A model generated the notes under the pieces. It was not told the DNA's origin. It saw only the letters and a list, made by a program, of their open reading frames with translations, and ran no database searches. Of a stretch of DNA of 64,000 nt, positions 1 through 13,521 are shown one piece after another (within the stretch, counting starts at the first letter, position 1; each line of letters starts with the position of its first letter). Made by a program: the position numbers and the translations under genes. Location of the stretch: the NCBI GenBank assembly GCA_916048095.2, contig OU696579.1, positions 3,189,235-3,253,234 of the forward strand, written 5' to 3'. Source of the stretch: Sacculina carcini. Taxonomy: Eukaryota > Arthropoda > Thecostraca > Sacculinidae.

Positions 1-840
1 AACGCAGGTTTGTGCCTGAATGGTCAGAGCGAGTGTCCGAAAAGATACTTACGCTCCACGATTTCTGCGTACGTCCGACGTGCCCTGACGCATTGTTCAT
101 CATGGAAATCGACGCACAACGAGCTCGAGCGAATCACACAAGTTTTGGCTAACAATGGATATTGCAACAAGGACATATCAGACGTCATATCTGAGACGTT
201 GAACAAACATTTCAAGACGGACGCTTCGACCAGTCCAAACGATAAATGTATACAATTATTCTACAAAAACATAATGTTGACAGCACACAGAGTGGACGAG
301 GGTGTGATGAGGGATATTGTGGCCAAAAATGTGACAGCTGGTGACGAAAATACTCGAGTAAAACTTGTTATTTATTACAACACACAAAAAACAGCAAACT
401 TGGTTCTTCGAAACATGCCGGAGAGTGACAAGCCCGCGCAGCTCTAGCAGCATCACGTCGTGTACCGATTTCAATGCAACGTCGAGGGGTGTGGACCTCA
501 CACATACATTGACATGACTACGAAGACGCTGTCGCGGCGGCTGACTTGCCACCTCAACAACGGTGCAATCAAGAGGCATTTCAGTTCGGCGCATGACAGA
601 AAAATCACACGTCAAGACATCGTCGAAGGAACGCAGGTTTTGGCCCGCGAAAACGACGCACGGCGATTGCGCATGTTAGAGGCGGTATATATCACCCAGC
701 TGAATCCGACGCTGAATATACAGCTCGAGGAAAACGGTATTCTGCCAACTTACCGAGCCCCCCCGTTGGAGCGAAACTCGACGCGCCCCTGCGACAGCCA
801 GCCAACACCACTTTCACACCTACCAGACAATGGCACCTAG
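1..840 (+). pseudogene. Penelope-like retroelement, 3' part with GIY-YIG remnant
   Basis: One reading frame runs in from the left edge and, apart from an in-frame TAG at 445-447, stays open to 840. The second part starts VVYRFQCNVEGCG and continues with TYID, LSRRL, H and GAIKRH. That is the order of a Penelope-type GIY-YIG endonuclease (YxF.C..CG..YIG, R, H, GAI..H), which cuts target DNA for reverse transcription. The expected YIG reads YID, so an active-site glycine is lost. The part before the stop fits the linker between reverse transcriptase and endonuclease. The RT core would lie left of the window. The copy looks dead because of the stop and the YID change. A host gene with a GIY-YIG domain is a less likely alternative. 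Confidence 0.75.
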
Positions 841-1106
841 GAGTGACACCTGGTTAATGACATAAATATCCTGTGAATTATTGTTTGAATGTTGTAGTGA
901 TTGTATGTTGGTATTTGCGTTGTTATTGTGTTATCATGTGATTTGTGTCTGATGATGGAGGCTGGTAACTCCGAAACGTAATATAGGGAAGTTGTTGAGT
1001 TGTCTGAATAGAAGCGATCAGAAATTGGCTAGAGACAGGGAATCCACCAAAAAAAAAATTGCTAAATGCGAAATAGCAATCCTGTTTAATCTCGTTTGCA
1101 TGCGCG

Positions 1107-1110
<4 letters not shown>
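841..1110 (+). other. 3' untranslated region of the Penelope-like copy
   Basis: Non-coding sequence after the endonuclease remnant. At about 950-980 it contains a 'gatgatgg...ccgaaacg' string, a motif often found just downstream of Penelope-type ORFs. It runs into a TA microsatellite, so the element's true end is not visible. Confidence 0.45.

Positions 1111-1181
<71 letters not shown>
1111..1181. repeat. (TA)n microsatellite
   Basis: About 35 uninterrupted TA dinucleotides between an A-run and 'tgatgaatca'. Any ORF across it is a repeat artefact. Confidence 0.98.
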
Positions 1182-1185
<4 letters not shown>

Positions 1186-1712
1186 AATCATGCAGGCACG
1201 TGATTTTGCACGTGCGTTGTGCATTGCTGCAAGGTGCAACGTTCTGTATCGTACATACACAACGTCCGTACACACATGCACATGCGTGTATGCAATATAT
1301 TTCATTCTTGACTGTGAAATGGCGTGTTGTCAGCGCGTCATCGATGGATATGAGAATTTAAGGTGAGAATTTAGTCATATATGATGTTTCTTTGGGAGAA
1401 GGGGGGATGAAACTGTATAAAATTGTAGAATAAAGTTTGTTAATTTTTTGTGAAATCTGTTTTTTGCACGGTATAAAAAGTTTGTTTTCATGAGTACAAA
1501 TCTTCATACAGTGAAATGTGAGATCATAGAATGGTGGAAATTACGTACATTTTTTGTTCCAAACATCTAATACACGCCCAAGCTGAGGTGTCCGTCAAGG
1601 TCATTACCATCATCATCGTCGTTATCAATAGTTCACTACATCATTTGATTTCTGAAGCGGAAAGATTCTTTGATGTGCCTGTTTCTCAAACTTAGGGATC
1701 AATGGGCTAATT
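1182..1712. other. No gene seen, AT-rich
   Basis: AT-rich sequence with short A/T runs and no ORF resembling a known family. It separates the TA repeat from the hAT-like MITE. Confidence 0.5.
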
Positions 1713-2468
1713 CAAGGGTATTTAACCGGGGGTGCTCGTATCCCTGGTGGGTGCAATCCTGGTTTCTAAGGGATGCGAGGATTCACGTGAAAACTCAATA
1801 ATAGTAAATATGTGTATACCTGTGCCATTTTGTGCTATGTTGTATGAAATAATATTGAATAAAAAATGTTATTTCGTCGTTTGTGTTTCATCTTATTCGC
1901 ATAGCTATCAATAATTCAGGGGTGTGAGAACTGACTGCGCATTTGAAAAGGGGGTCAAAGAGTGATAAATTGGGTGAGTTTTTGGTGCGCTAAAAATCAG
2001 AAAATATAATTGAAACCTTGTAAAAGTAACGCAAATGACTTAACTCTGAAAGTATACTCTTTCTGGCAGCATTCACGTTCTGTACTTTTACATTTAATAA
2101 TGTTTATTATATTTCATTAGCTTACACAGTAGTACCAGAATTGCATGTTTTACAAGCCTCAATTGTCATCTCACTAGTGATGATTTGTCACTAGGACGGT
2201 GTTTGTTAGCTTTTTCAGTATTCGCACCCTTTTCAAATTAGAAGTCAGTCCTCGCACCCCCTGGGTTTTTGGGTTTGCTATATGAAAAATATAGCAATAC
2301 AATCGAGGTAATAATATTTTTATTATCCAATATTTACTCATACATATTAAATTTCCTGTAGGAAAATCCCTTTTTAGGGAAAATATATAACATAGATAAA
2401 CAAATATTTTCTATATTTTTTACATTTTCTATAGGAACTAGTCTCGCACCCCCGGTTAAGAATCCTTG
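1713..2468. mobile_element. Non-autonomous hAT-like element (MITE)
   Basis: The two ends are inverted repeats of about 26 bp. The left begins CAAGGGTATTTAACCGGGGG and the reverse complement of the right begins CAAGGATTCTTAACCGGGGG. The '(C)TTAACCGGGGGTGC' block is common at hAT-type MITE ends. The inside is AT-rich and carries no transposase. Flanking 8-mers (ggctaatt and cactaggt) match at only half their positions, so a target-site duplication is not clear. Related end sequences recur near 48.2-48.9 kb, which supports a dispersed family. Confidence 0.6.
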
Positions 2469-3300
2469 CACTAGGTCCGGTGCGCCAAACATTACAAAAT
2501 GTTGCGCTAATAATCCTAACAAGTGTGCCGACAATTTTTTCTAAACTTCAACAAAAATACCAATAGATTTTGACAAAGTTATTGGAATCACTCAACTCCG
2601 AAATCACGTGGCAAAAATGTATTCAGTGGCACTTTGTGATGAAAATTTGTGTAATAGATGAAAAAACACATATAGTATATTAACATATGAATACGCAATC
2701 AATCAGATGCACTGCAATACTGTGACTGTGTGATTATTATTTGTATGTGTCATTAAGCGTGTGGGTGTGAATGGGTGATGTACGGCGAAAAGCGGAGAGG
2801 GTTCCTGTTGTGCGGTGATGTGCTGCATGTTTCATGGTGGTTTAGTTATTGTTAAATTTGGAGGATTTTTGTGTTATTTGTTCAAGTCTAGTTACTATTG
2901 AGAAGATTATCATCAATTATACAATCGTGTTTGTTTGCTTGCTGTTTCGGGATATTGTGCTGTCGTGTTTCTGGAGTTTTTGGAGTTCACAACTTGGAAT
3001 TTTTATTTGTCACAAATACATTCTCAAGTAGACTTCCACGTTATTCTTACCCGGTAGTGTGAGAGCAATTTGTTTAGCATACTGAAGCATACAACATACA
3101 TCTCTAGTGAAACCGGGGCTGCCTGCCATTTTTGCTGTTTTACATACAATACTAGTAAGATGTCGTTGCGCTCATATCTTAGAATGCCTGTGTTTTTTCA
3201 ATTCGTTTGGTGAAATACTGTTTGAGGTTAACATCCCCACAGAATTTCAAATTTGCCAAATCAGTGAAAGCTGCCATCAATGAGTAAGATGGGCTTTCGA
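2469..3300. other. No gene seen
   Basis: AT-rich spacer between two repeats. It has only short ORFs without recognisable domains. Confidence 0.5.
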
Positions 3301-3392
3301 TAGGTCTGGGCAGGAACCGTAAAAATCTATACTCAAGGTTCCGGATCCGTAGGTCAATGGAACCGTTGGAACCGGTTCCGCTTGGACAAAAA
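3301..3392. repeat. Dispersed 'GGGCAGGAA...GGAACCG' repeat, copy 1
   Basis: It contains 'ctgggcaggaaccgtaaaa' followed by 'ggatccgtaggtcaatggaa'. The same strings recur as a palindrome at 17511-17649 and in a short copy at 19231-19278. The GGGCTGGGC-type start resembles ends of hAT-like MITEs; this family link is inference. Confidence 0.5.
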
Positions 3393-3589
3393 AGTGATAT
3401 TTTCTGTGAGCATAGGTTGGCACCCCTCACTGTTTAGAAGGCAGATGTTCCATTCGTTGCATTTCAAAAGCTGTGTGACAAGAAATGTGAAGGAGAATCA
3501 GTTTATGTGTTGCCACCTATATTAGAAAGCTTGCTTGTTTGTCAAATTTTGATGGTGAAGCATTGGAGAACAACTGCAGATAGAGGTTT

Positions 3590-4296
3590 GTGAACGGGTT
3601 TCCCGGTCATGTCAGAGCGAGCCTACTAACACTGCAGTATGCTTGCTCGATGAAAATGATTGCGGTGATTAACCACGTGCGTGTGCTCACAAGGAATGAT
3701 GGGCAAGTCGTGGCTGCGGCTGCACCACAGAGCGTGTGAGATAGGATATTACATCAGTCGACGCGCAGAAAATTTCACCGTTCAGAGGCCGTTACTTTTT
3801 GTGTGGTGGACGACATATGACTAGAATGGGTTCAAAAGACAAGCAACAACGTGCTACAAGTGCGGAGAAAAGGGTCACATTTCACGACAGTGCCGTCAGG
3901 GAAACGGTTCAGGAGTAATTGGTGCGCCAGCAGTTATTCCAGTTATTCATGTCGACCTCGTTATTGGGATGGAGGCAATCGAGAAGATTGGTGGTGTTTT
4001 TGTATGCGGCTCTGAAGTCAAATTTGGCTCAAACGACAATGTTGCAAGCGCTGCGGTTTCCAAAACTGACGGATTCGAATGTTGTGCTAAAAGGAGACTG
4101 GATATTTCTGATCCGGATTTCACCGCTGTGTTCAAAGGTGATAAATGGCAAGTGGAGTGGGTGGTGAAAGCAGGTGAACCCATATTGTCAAAAACAGTGG
4201 GTTGTTACAAGACAATATGTGAAGATGTCCGTGGTGAGTTTGACGCCGAGGTGCAGCGTTGGGTTAAAGAAGGAATTCTCGTACCATGGGCTGGCT
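3590..4296 (+). pseudogene. Gag zinc knuckle and protease remnant of element A
   Basis: Residues CYKCGEKGHISRQC at 3852-3893 form a perfect CCHC zinc knuckle (C-x2-C-x4-H-x4-C), the RNA-binding motif of retroelement Gag. The same frame continues through VDLVIGMEAIEKIG, the usual end of an aspartic protease, to WVKEGILVPWAG just before the RT domain. There the frame is cut by unrelated GT-rich DNA. Upstream (3590-3840) only broken Gag-like pieces are visible, including FPGHVRASLL. The protease active-site triplet is not visible. Confidence 0.65.
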
Positions 4297-5226
4297 CGGG
4301 TGTGCGTGTCTGTGTGTGCATTGCAGCGAGCGTTTGCAGAGCTCAGCAGTGTTTGCAAACGCACAGTGGCGGACAGAGTGCGTAGCAAAATTGAGCATTA
4401 AATCAATTACATAGTCGTGTGTGTGCGTGTTCCAGAAGCGTTTTCCGAGCGTGTATGTTAGCTTACCAATATTGCAATTGTAATTAACGATTACTTTTCT
4501 ATTGTTCTTTGTTTTTCACCTTGGTTTTTCTATCAGTTTTTGGTTTTTCACCTTATACACCGCGTCATTCAGTTGAGCGAATGCTAGAAACGTCCCTGCG
4601 AGAATGCCACTGTATCATTTCTGCGAACTCTTGCATAATTTTGCAGCGGCGGAGCCATCGCACATACACTCACATACAAGCACACACACATACATACATT
4701 CACATACATGTACACACACACGCACTCACATACACATACACACACTCACTCTATATTCGTGAATGATATTGTTTCTTTGTGTTTGTTTTTCACATTGATT
4801 CTATAAAATCACCTAACCTAACCAGTGTTTGTTTCTTGTATTGAAATCCAAAATTTGGCAATCCTCGTTGATTATGAATTATTGTGAATATTGAATGACA
4901 AACATGGTGAAAACAAAATGTGTATTGAATGAAAAACTTGTTAATCATACGTCATTATGTTGTGCCTGACACTGTCATATGAAGGGTTGACAATATATTA
5001 CGAGAACTGCACCTATTGAATGTAGGCTTACATACATAAACATTGGATTCCATGTGTTCAGAAGTGCCTTCCGAATGTGAACATCGGTGTGTTCCTCTGG
5101 GATAGATTTGGACTTAGCCGAACGATTGCCGAGTGAAACAATTAGTCAAATTAGGAGATCAACGTAGCGGGTGTCGTTGGGCATTAATACATCATGACTA
5201 CATAGACTCAGACTGATCAGACTGCA
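4297..5226. other. Insertion interrupting element A
   Basis: The Gypsy reading breaks after ...LVPWAG and resumes at LLPLMTVVQPTKNK, so about 930 bp are foreign. The insert is GT/CA-rich at 4660-4755 and otherwise featureless. It has no clear terminal repeats or ORF and its family is not recognised. Confidence 0.5.
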
Positions 5227-5676
5227 CAGACTTACTACCACTCATGACAGTGGTACAGCCCACTAAAAACAAAGTACGACCATTACTGGACTTTCGAAAT
5301 TTGAATGTATTTGCTAGTAGCCACACGGGTGACGATTATATATATGTGTGTGGAGAGAAGCTGAGGAAGTGCAGGCGCTTCGATGGACCAGCTTCACTAG
5401 TTGACTTGAAGTCCGCGTATTCACAGGCACACATAGACCCGAATTTATGGAAGTACCAGCTAGTGAAGTATATATGGGAATGTCTTCTTTTTGACCAGAC
5501 TGAGTTTTGGACTGTGCTCCGCACCTATACTCATGACTCGAATAGTACGCACTGTTCTCAGTCAGTCGGATATCCTCAACAAGAGCACGTATTCATACAT
5601 CGACGACATTATCGTATGCGAATCGGCTGTGCCCAGCAAGGAAGTTGTTGAACATCTAAACAAATATGGTCTGTAA
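5227..5676 (+). pseudogene. Reverse transcriptase of element A
   Basis: It starts LLPLMTVVQPTKNKVRPLLD followed by FRNLN, then LVDLKSAYSQAHID and LWKYQLVKY. These are conserved N-terminal and palm blocks of LTR-retrotransposon RT. A frameshift near 5491 moves to another frame, which holds RLSFGLCSAP and the catalytic box YSYIDDIIV. The YIDD aspartates are kept but the frame is broken. Parts of the fingers and thumb are missing. Confidence 0.75.
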
Positions 5677-6025
5677 TCGAAAGCCCCAGTGTCTATAGAA
5701 GAAAGTGCTGTGTTGGGTCTCAAATTGTGTTAAGACAATCGTGGTCGTGTTTTGTTTTGCAGGGGCAATGCAATTCCATCTGTCTCAGACCACATGACAA
5801 AGCGTGATATATTCTCGCTATGTGGAAAATGGTTGGACATTACCCCGTTGATAGGTGGCTAAGGATTGTCTGTAGTTACATAAAGCGTTTGTCAGACCGG
5901 TGGAGTGCAATGGGACAGTACAGCTATCGATTGTTATGCAGATGGTGACTGGTACGGTCCAGAAAGTGAGATCTGACGATCTGTTTGGTGGAAAATGGCA
6001 CGTTCCAATCACTGACAAATGAATC

Positions 6026-6535
6026 GTGTGGTGCGATGCGAGCAGCATTGCAATTGGTGCAGAAGTGGAGATTGGGGGACACATTGTTGAAGATGCTGCT
6101 TGGGAAATTGATGATGTACATCATATTAGTGTCGCGGAATTTGATGTAGTACTGAAAGGTGTGAATATGGTGGTGAAATGGCAGTTGACGGACATTGATA
6201 TTCACACAGATTCTGCAACAGTGGCCGGCTGGGTCCGCACAGTGATCGACAGTTAGAGAAAGATGAAAACAAAGGGTGCAGCGGAGGTTTTGATCAAGAT
6301 AAGATTGGGAATTTTGAACGATCTCATAGCAGAACTTTATTTGAAAATATCAGTCACGTGTGTTCCGACTACGCAGAATAAAGCTGACCAACTGACTTGC
6401 GTGGAGAAAAAATGGTTGGCTAAAACTGGAACTGCTGCCAAAACAGCTGCCAATATGACAAAGGAAACAATCATGTATGTGCAACCACTGTGGATGAACT
6501 TCGGCAGATGCATAGCATGCATCACATGGGCGTAG
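6026..6535 (+). pseudogene. RNase H of element A
   Basis: WCDASSIAIGAEVEIGG, then VAEFDVVLKGVNMVVKW, then DIHTDSATVAGWV give the D-E-D order of RNase H, the activity that removes RNA from the RNA/DNA hybrid. A TAG near 6254 interrupts it. The frame reopens at 6263 with VLIKIRLGILNDLI and NKADQLTCVEKKWL. The match to the minus-strand copy at 60012-61217 (WVDASQLAICVVVEVDG) is direct. Confidence 0.7.
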
Positions 6536-7155
6536 ATATGACTATATTCCTAGCCCGACAAGCGGACCATAGTGTGTCACGTGACGCTGTACGGCGAGTA
6601 GTGAGAGCCTGTGAGCGGTGACAATGTATCGATCCCGCGCCTTCACGCAATGCTGCAGAGCACCTTAATGTGAACAAGGTGTGGTACAGACTGGCCGTGG
6701 ATGTAACCCACTATCAACACCATGAGTATTTGTCGATTGTCGATTGCTGACCAGGTAGGTTCACGGTGTGACGTGAGCTTCGGTCTGAGACAGCGGAGCA
6801 GGTGTGTAAGGACCTGGATGATGTTTTCCGAGAGAGAGGACCACCTCGTGAGCTGTTAATGGACAAAGTTAGGTGGTTTCATTCAAGAGAAATGCGGACA
6901 CTTCTGGGCAAGTGGAAGGTTCGGTCATTCTATCGCGCAGCCTACAGCCCCAACGGTAATGGGATTGTTGAACGCCACCATATGACGATAAAAGCGCTTG
7001 CCGAAAGGAGTACAATTCCACTGATCACGGTGGTATATTGTCATATTATGTCTCCGAGGGTTGGTGTGGAGCAGTCGTCAGTACCTCATCGCAATGTACA
7101 CAAGTATGAGTGGCGAAATAATTTTGTCGAATGCACTAGTGATGGTGATTTTTAG
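6480..7155 (+). pseudogene. Integrase remnant of element A
   Basis: A broken frame holds MHHMGVDMT, a degenerate zinc-binding region, then RLAVDVTHYQHH, and in 6802-7155 ELLMDKVRWFHSREM and PNGNGIVERHHMTIKAL. The order matches the catalytic core of the copy at 60012-61217 (MDVTH, LLDNG, GNGIVER). Here the second aspartate context reads MDKVR, not LDNG. Stops and frameshifts leave it inactive. Confidence 0.65.
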
Positions 7156-7259
7156 GAGTGTGCTTTTCACATGGATGAGAATGTGTGGATAAAGCCACCA
7201 GATCGGAAATGTTATTCGCTGTGGACCAGTAGTACTGTAACGGAGGTGAATTAATCAAA

Positions 7260-8585
7260 TAATGTGTGAGGCGAATTACGTGCGGAAAACTGAGAATGAG
7301 GTGAGTTGAGTATTGAGAGTGTTGACGTGTAAATGCGAATGTGTGTGAGTGCTGTGGATATACTGTTGTGAGACGTCTATTGTATTGAACTGTGTAGTGT
7401 CTGTGCTTAGAATTAATTTAATATATTCAACCACATATTGGAATGTTGCGCAGATGCTATGGGATGCAAATTGACTTACTGATTAAGAAAAAAATGAAAG
7501 TCCATGTCGCACCAATTCTTCAACAAATGGAATTGAATAACATGTCGAAGATTCCTGAAAATTTTGTTAGACTTGGACATCCAATCATATATATTTATAA
7601 TCAGCATATTAATATCCATCCTATAGCATCTGTGCAACATTAAAATAGAAAAATATAATTGGTCCAGTACACATTGGATATACGCTTTAGCTTTTGTGTT
7701 TTGCTAATATTCAAATGCATTTGCTGAAAATATGGTTAACATATTATTACTAAACGTAAAAGAACCGCATCTATATTTATTTTGACAAATGTAAAGTCTT
7801 ATATGTGAAATTGAAACTAAAACATAAAATAAAATTAAAATTACATGTAACATTAAATATATATTCGTATTGCATATTCGTATTGCATATTCTTATTATA
7901 TCCTCATTCGTATTGCACACCTCCAAATAGCTGAAAACGGGGTTGTGTGTCACATAAATGGAGAATGTGAGAAATATATTGACTCCCGCTTGAACATTTG
8001 CCTGTTGCAGGCTGATTGGTATAAACGGGTGATCTATTAGGGCCGGATATAAGCATATACATATGCATAGACATAGTATTAGTCATAGACAAACTAGGCG
8101 GTCGCCGAGGACCCCAGTTTGATGAGGATCTTGCACAGAAATTATGCAGGAATTATGCACCTTGGTATAACATTGGAAATTCCGATCAATATTGCATGGG
8201 AAACTAAATATGTGTTCGACAACGAAAAAACGGGTCTCCCGCAAAATTCAGCATTCCATATAATGGCGTCCAGGAGAGAACGCCGCAAAGATGAATATTT
8301 TTCTTTGATATTGCAAAAAATTGATGTAATATGAAAAATATCAAGTGTTAAATAATAAGACAACAATGTATTATGAAATGTATATATAAGGAATGTATAA
8401 GGAAGGATGTTGTATAAGGAAATTGTTTTGGGAAAAATGAACGTAAAAACGCGTGATTCACTGTAATAAATGTTGATTACCATTGCCACAGCGAACACCT
8501 TCAAATAGCGGACATTCCTATTTGCGTAATTTTTTCTCGGTCCCTTTGAGTTCTCTAATTTGGACAGCCGACTATATACACGGTG
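7260..8585. other. No gene seen
   Basis: AT-rich sequence with a short direct repeat 'attcgtattgcat' near 7865-7915. No ORF carries a recognisable domain. Confidence 0.5.
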
Positions 8586-8620
8586 TATATACATACACAT
8601 ACACCCTGTATATACATATA

Positions 8621-9946
<1,326 letters not shown>

Positions 9947-10484
9947 ATGATCTGGTGTTTTGACGGCACAGGTGACGTTTCACAATGGCTGAAAAAAGTA
10001 AAATTGGTAGCAGGGCCGAAAGGTATTGAGAAATTGTGATAAGTATTTCCTCTTTTTCTTGAGGGTGCAGTATTTGCAATATATACATAAATTTATGCCT
10101 GTGATAAAAATGATGCGAGGATATTTGAATAAGCGTTAATATTTACATTTGCCAATAATGCATTCTGAGCTTATGAGGAGTATTCACGACACGTTTGGAA
10201 ATACGAACTGATTGACGTGTTCTTGACTGATCTAAGAAGATTGGCACGAATGGCAGGTACCGAATTAGACGTTATTACGAGGGTCTTTGTGGTCGGATCG
10301 CCATCAGGTGTATCACGGGAACTCCTTATGTCTGTGGCTCAACCGACAAAGCGACCGGTTTTAGAGTTTCGCTGTTTGAATAAATATGTGGAACGTCACG
10401 TGTCAGTGTGCCGAAACTCTACGCAAATGGCGACAACAGAATTGTGAGTTGAAAGTAGACTTGAAATCTGCCTGCTTGCAACTG
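9947..10484 (+). pseudogene. Gypsy-like fragment B: gag fused to RT by deletion
   Basis: It begins MIWCFDGTGDVSQWLKKVKL, a Gag capsid start. After stops and frameshifts come VFLTDLRRLARMAGTELDV and VGSPSGVSRELL. Immediately after these come SVAQPTKRPVLEFRCLNKYV and VDLKSACLQL, which are RT blocks of the same family as element A. Zinc knuckle and protease are missing, so an internal deletion joined Gag to RT. The copy is cut at about 10484 by the 3' tail of the LINE at 10484-14868. Confidence 0.65.
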
Positions 10485-10678
10485 ACAAACAAACAAGCAA
10501 ACAATATATTTGATTTAGCGCACATATACACGCGCGCGCAACGTAACACCAAAGCTAACACCAAATAACAAATAGCACAAACTTCAAATACAGAGCAGAT
10601 CACACATAAAAAAGCAACACAATTAGAGAAAATGTCTACAACAGTAAGCACATGACAAGAGCAGAGTAGACCCTGAAA

Positions 10679-13431
10679 TCAGACCGTAGCATAGGGAGTG
10701 GCATTATGTGAGGAGGGATCAAACGACAAGTTGAACAAGTACTCGTAAAGAGAAGAACGGAACGAACTAAAGGAAGGAATATGAACAATAGTAGTAGGAA
10801 GAGAGTTCAACAAACGAGGAGCGAAAAAAAGAAAAGGATTTAGCGGACCAAGTTGATTCGCTGAGAGCACGAGAGCAGACGAGAGGGCGAAAATTGCGAG
10901 TATATGCAGAAGATACAGTGAGGAGATCAGAAAGATAAGTAGGTTGACGGGGGTCACGAAAACGTGTATATAAAATTCAACCGATACGAAAATGAATACG
11001 AGGAAGGATAGGTAGCCAACGAAAATCAAACAGAAATTGGGAAGTATGACGACAGGGAGTAGGAGAAAGAACAAAACGACATGATCAATTAACCACACGC
11101 TGACCAACACGCAGAGTAATGAAGAATATGAAAATATAAAGAGCAGCAGTAATCAATGCGAGCTAAAATAAACTTAATGGCAGAAGGACGATCTAGAAAC
11201 GGACGTATTGGATACAGAGAGCGTAGGATCAATCGACAGGTCCTGGCCACAGATATAATGTTACTGGAAAACGCAAGAGAATAATCTAAGATAACGCCAA
11301 GGTCACGCGCAGAGTCAGAAACAGGGAACGGAAGTCTGGGAGGAGGAATCCGAGGAGGATGGAGAACAATGAACTCAGATGTAGATTGATTTAGGAGAAG
11401 ACACATAGAAGAAGCCCAAGAAGAGATGTCGGAGAGAATATCAGAGATGAAGGAAGAGGAGGGAAGAGGAAGAGGATCAAATAAGTGAATATCGTCAGCG
11501 TAGATATGGTGAGTTACAGAGTGGCGTTCAAGAATAGGACAAAGCGAGGACATATATATGTTGAAGAGTAGAGGACCAATAGCAGATACTTGCGGTACGC
11601 CGGAAAGAAGAGAAACACAGCAAGATGAAGACGAATCGAAGTGCACTGAGTAGGATCTGTCCGAAGGATAAGATTTAATAACAGAAACCGCCAAGGAGGA
11701 GATTCCAAGAGAAGGAAGATCAGACAATAGAATTGTGTGATCAACAAGATCAAACGCAGATGACATGTCAAGAAGGACAAGGAGTGCAGATCGACCAGTA
11801 GCGAAGTGGGAAAAGGTGTGATCAAGAACAGAAATAGCAACATATTCAGTGGAATGAGAGGGCCTAAAACCGGACTGAAAAGGAAAAAGTGCTGAATTAA
11901 CAAAAGAGGAGACCTGAGAATAGATTGCCGACTCATGAAGTTTAGAGGGAAAACTGAGGAGAGAGACAGGCCGATAATTTTTCAAAACAGAGGGATCAAG
12001 GGAGCGTTTCTTGAGTATAGGAAGAACAGAAGCATGCTTTTCAGCAAGGAATGATCCATGAATACAAGATGAATTAATAAGATGGATAAAATAAGGAGCA
12101 AGTAGATGAACGGAATCAGAAATATCACGAAAATTTATAGGATCAACTTGGCAAAATGAGATCTTTGTTGGAGAAATTAGACAGATAACTTCAGAAATAT
12201 TCACTTGAGAAAATGACGGAAATTCGCCACAGGAACCAGTGTGTGTCAGTGGAGATGACGAGATAGGGAGGCTAGACCGAGCAATTTCAACCTTATCAGA
12301 AATGAAAGAGGCAAAATCATCCGCAGAAATAGTACAGGAGGGAGAGACAGACTTAGAGCCACGGAGAGAATTAAGAGTAGATCATAGCGTTTTTGGAGAA
12401 CGAGAAAGAGATGAAAGCCGATTTTTGAGGTAGGACTGCTTGGCGGTAGATAAAGCCGAAATATAGAAATAAAGGGAGAAGCAATAAGAAGCCCAATGGA
12501 CAGAATAAGTAGAACGCCTCCAACGGCGCTCAAGGCGCCGCTGCTTGCGTCTAAGGGAAAGTAGATGAGATGAACCCAAGGAGAGGAAGACGTAACTATT
12601 TTAGAAGAAATAATAAGAGGAAAAAAGAGTCATTTATCAAGGACAAAGTGCGAGATAGCAGGTAGCAGCTCAGCGATAGGAGACGACCATAACAGGTGCA
12701 GCGGAAGGTGACATGATAGGAGTGAATAAAACTGAATAGGATCAAAATGACGAAACGACCGGAAGGGTGCTGACAGAGAGCGGAGAGTATCGCAAGAAGG
12801 AAGGTATAGATCACACAGAAGAAAGCTGTGGTCAGAAACACTGGAGTCCGGAGGAAGAACAACCACATCAGGAGTCGGCAGATCAGATGAAAGTGCGGGC
12901 GACGGAAATAACATAAGATCAAGAATGTGGCCAGACAAGTAGGTGGCTGAAGGAACAGGAGAGACAAGGCCATAAGTATCAATTTATGATAGGAAGTTAC
13001 GAGTATAGATAGAAGTGCAGGGTACATCCACCCAGAAGTTGGAATCACCAAGAACGATGACACGATTAGAGAAAATGGACGTTATGGAATCAAGGATGTC
13101 TGATAATTCATTTGAAAATGCGGAGACAGTACCGGGATGATTGTGGCGATATATGATAACGATGCAAAATTTCGATTGAGACGGACATGGAGAGAGCGAG
13201 AAATTCAAACGAAGAAAAGGAGGAAAGAGAACGAATGATGGACAATGAAAGTGATGAATGATAAATAACGCCAATTCCACCCCCATGAGCTTTGACAGCG
13301 GAAGAGCGAGAGGAGTGAAGAATTATGTAAGGAGAAGGAATGAGATAGGAAAAAGCAGCAACATCCGAATCATACAGCCACGTCTCGACAAGACAGAGGA
13401 AAGACAAACGATAAGTAGAACAGATATACAA
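10679..13431 (-). pseudogene. LINE ORF2: endonuclease and reverse transcriptase
   Basis: The endonuclease part includes LCLVETWLYDSD, GGGIGVIYHSSLS, IIYRHNHPGT and VLGDSNFWVD, matching APE-type blocks (the usual GDFN reads GDSN). The RT occupies 12204-11089 with NYRPVSLLSFPSKLHE, FPFQSGFRPSHSTE, DMSSAFDLVDH, SLLSGVPQVSAIGPLLFNIY and the catalytic YADD in HHIYADDIHLFDP. The C-terminal region continues to 10679 in another frame. APE plus YADD and this block spelling place it in the L2/CR1/Jockey group. Stops and frameshifts divide endonuclease from RT, so this copy is inactive. Confidence 0.8.
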
Positions 13432-13521
13432 TGAAAATTCAGTTTTGAAGCGGCAATAACGGATGTTTAATAGGCCAATACTTAATGAGGAAAGAGGGGA
13501 GGAGGCATGGGATTGAGCTAG

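Larger units (their letters stand above)
3590..7255 (+). mobile_element. Decayed Ty3/Gypsy-like LTR retrotransposon A
   Basis: Pieces appear in the order gag, zinc knuckle, protease end, RT, RNase H, integrase, all on the + strand but in shifting frames with several stops. The same protein family occurs at 9947-10484 (gag fused to RT by deletion) and on the minus strand at 59783-61217 (RNase H-integrase). No LTR pair was found, so the outer limits are approximate. The body is split by about 0.93 kb of foreign sequence at 4297-5226. Confidence 0.7.
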
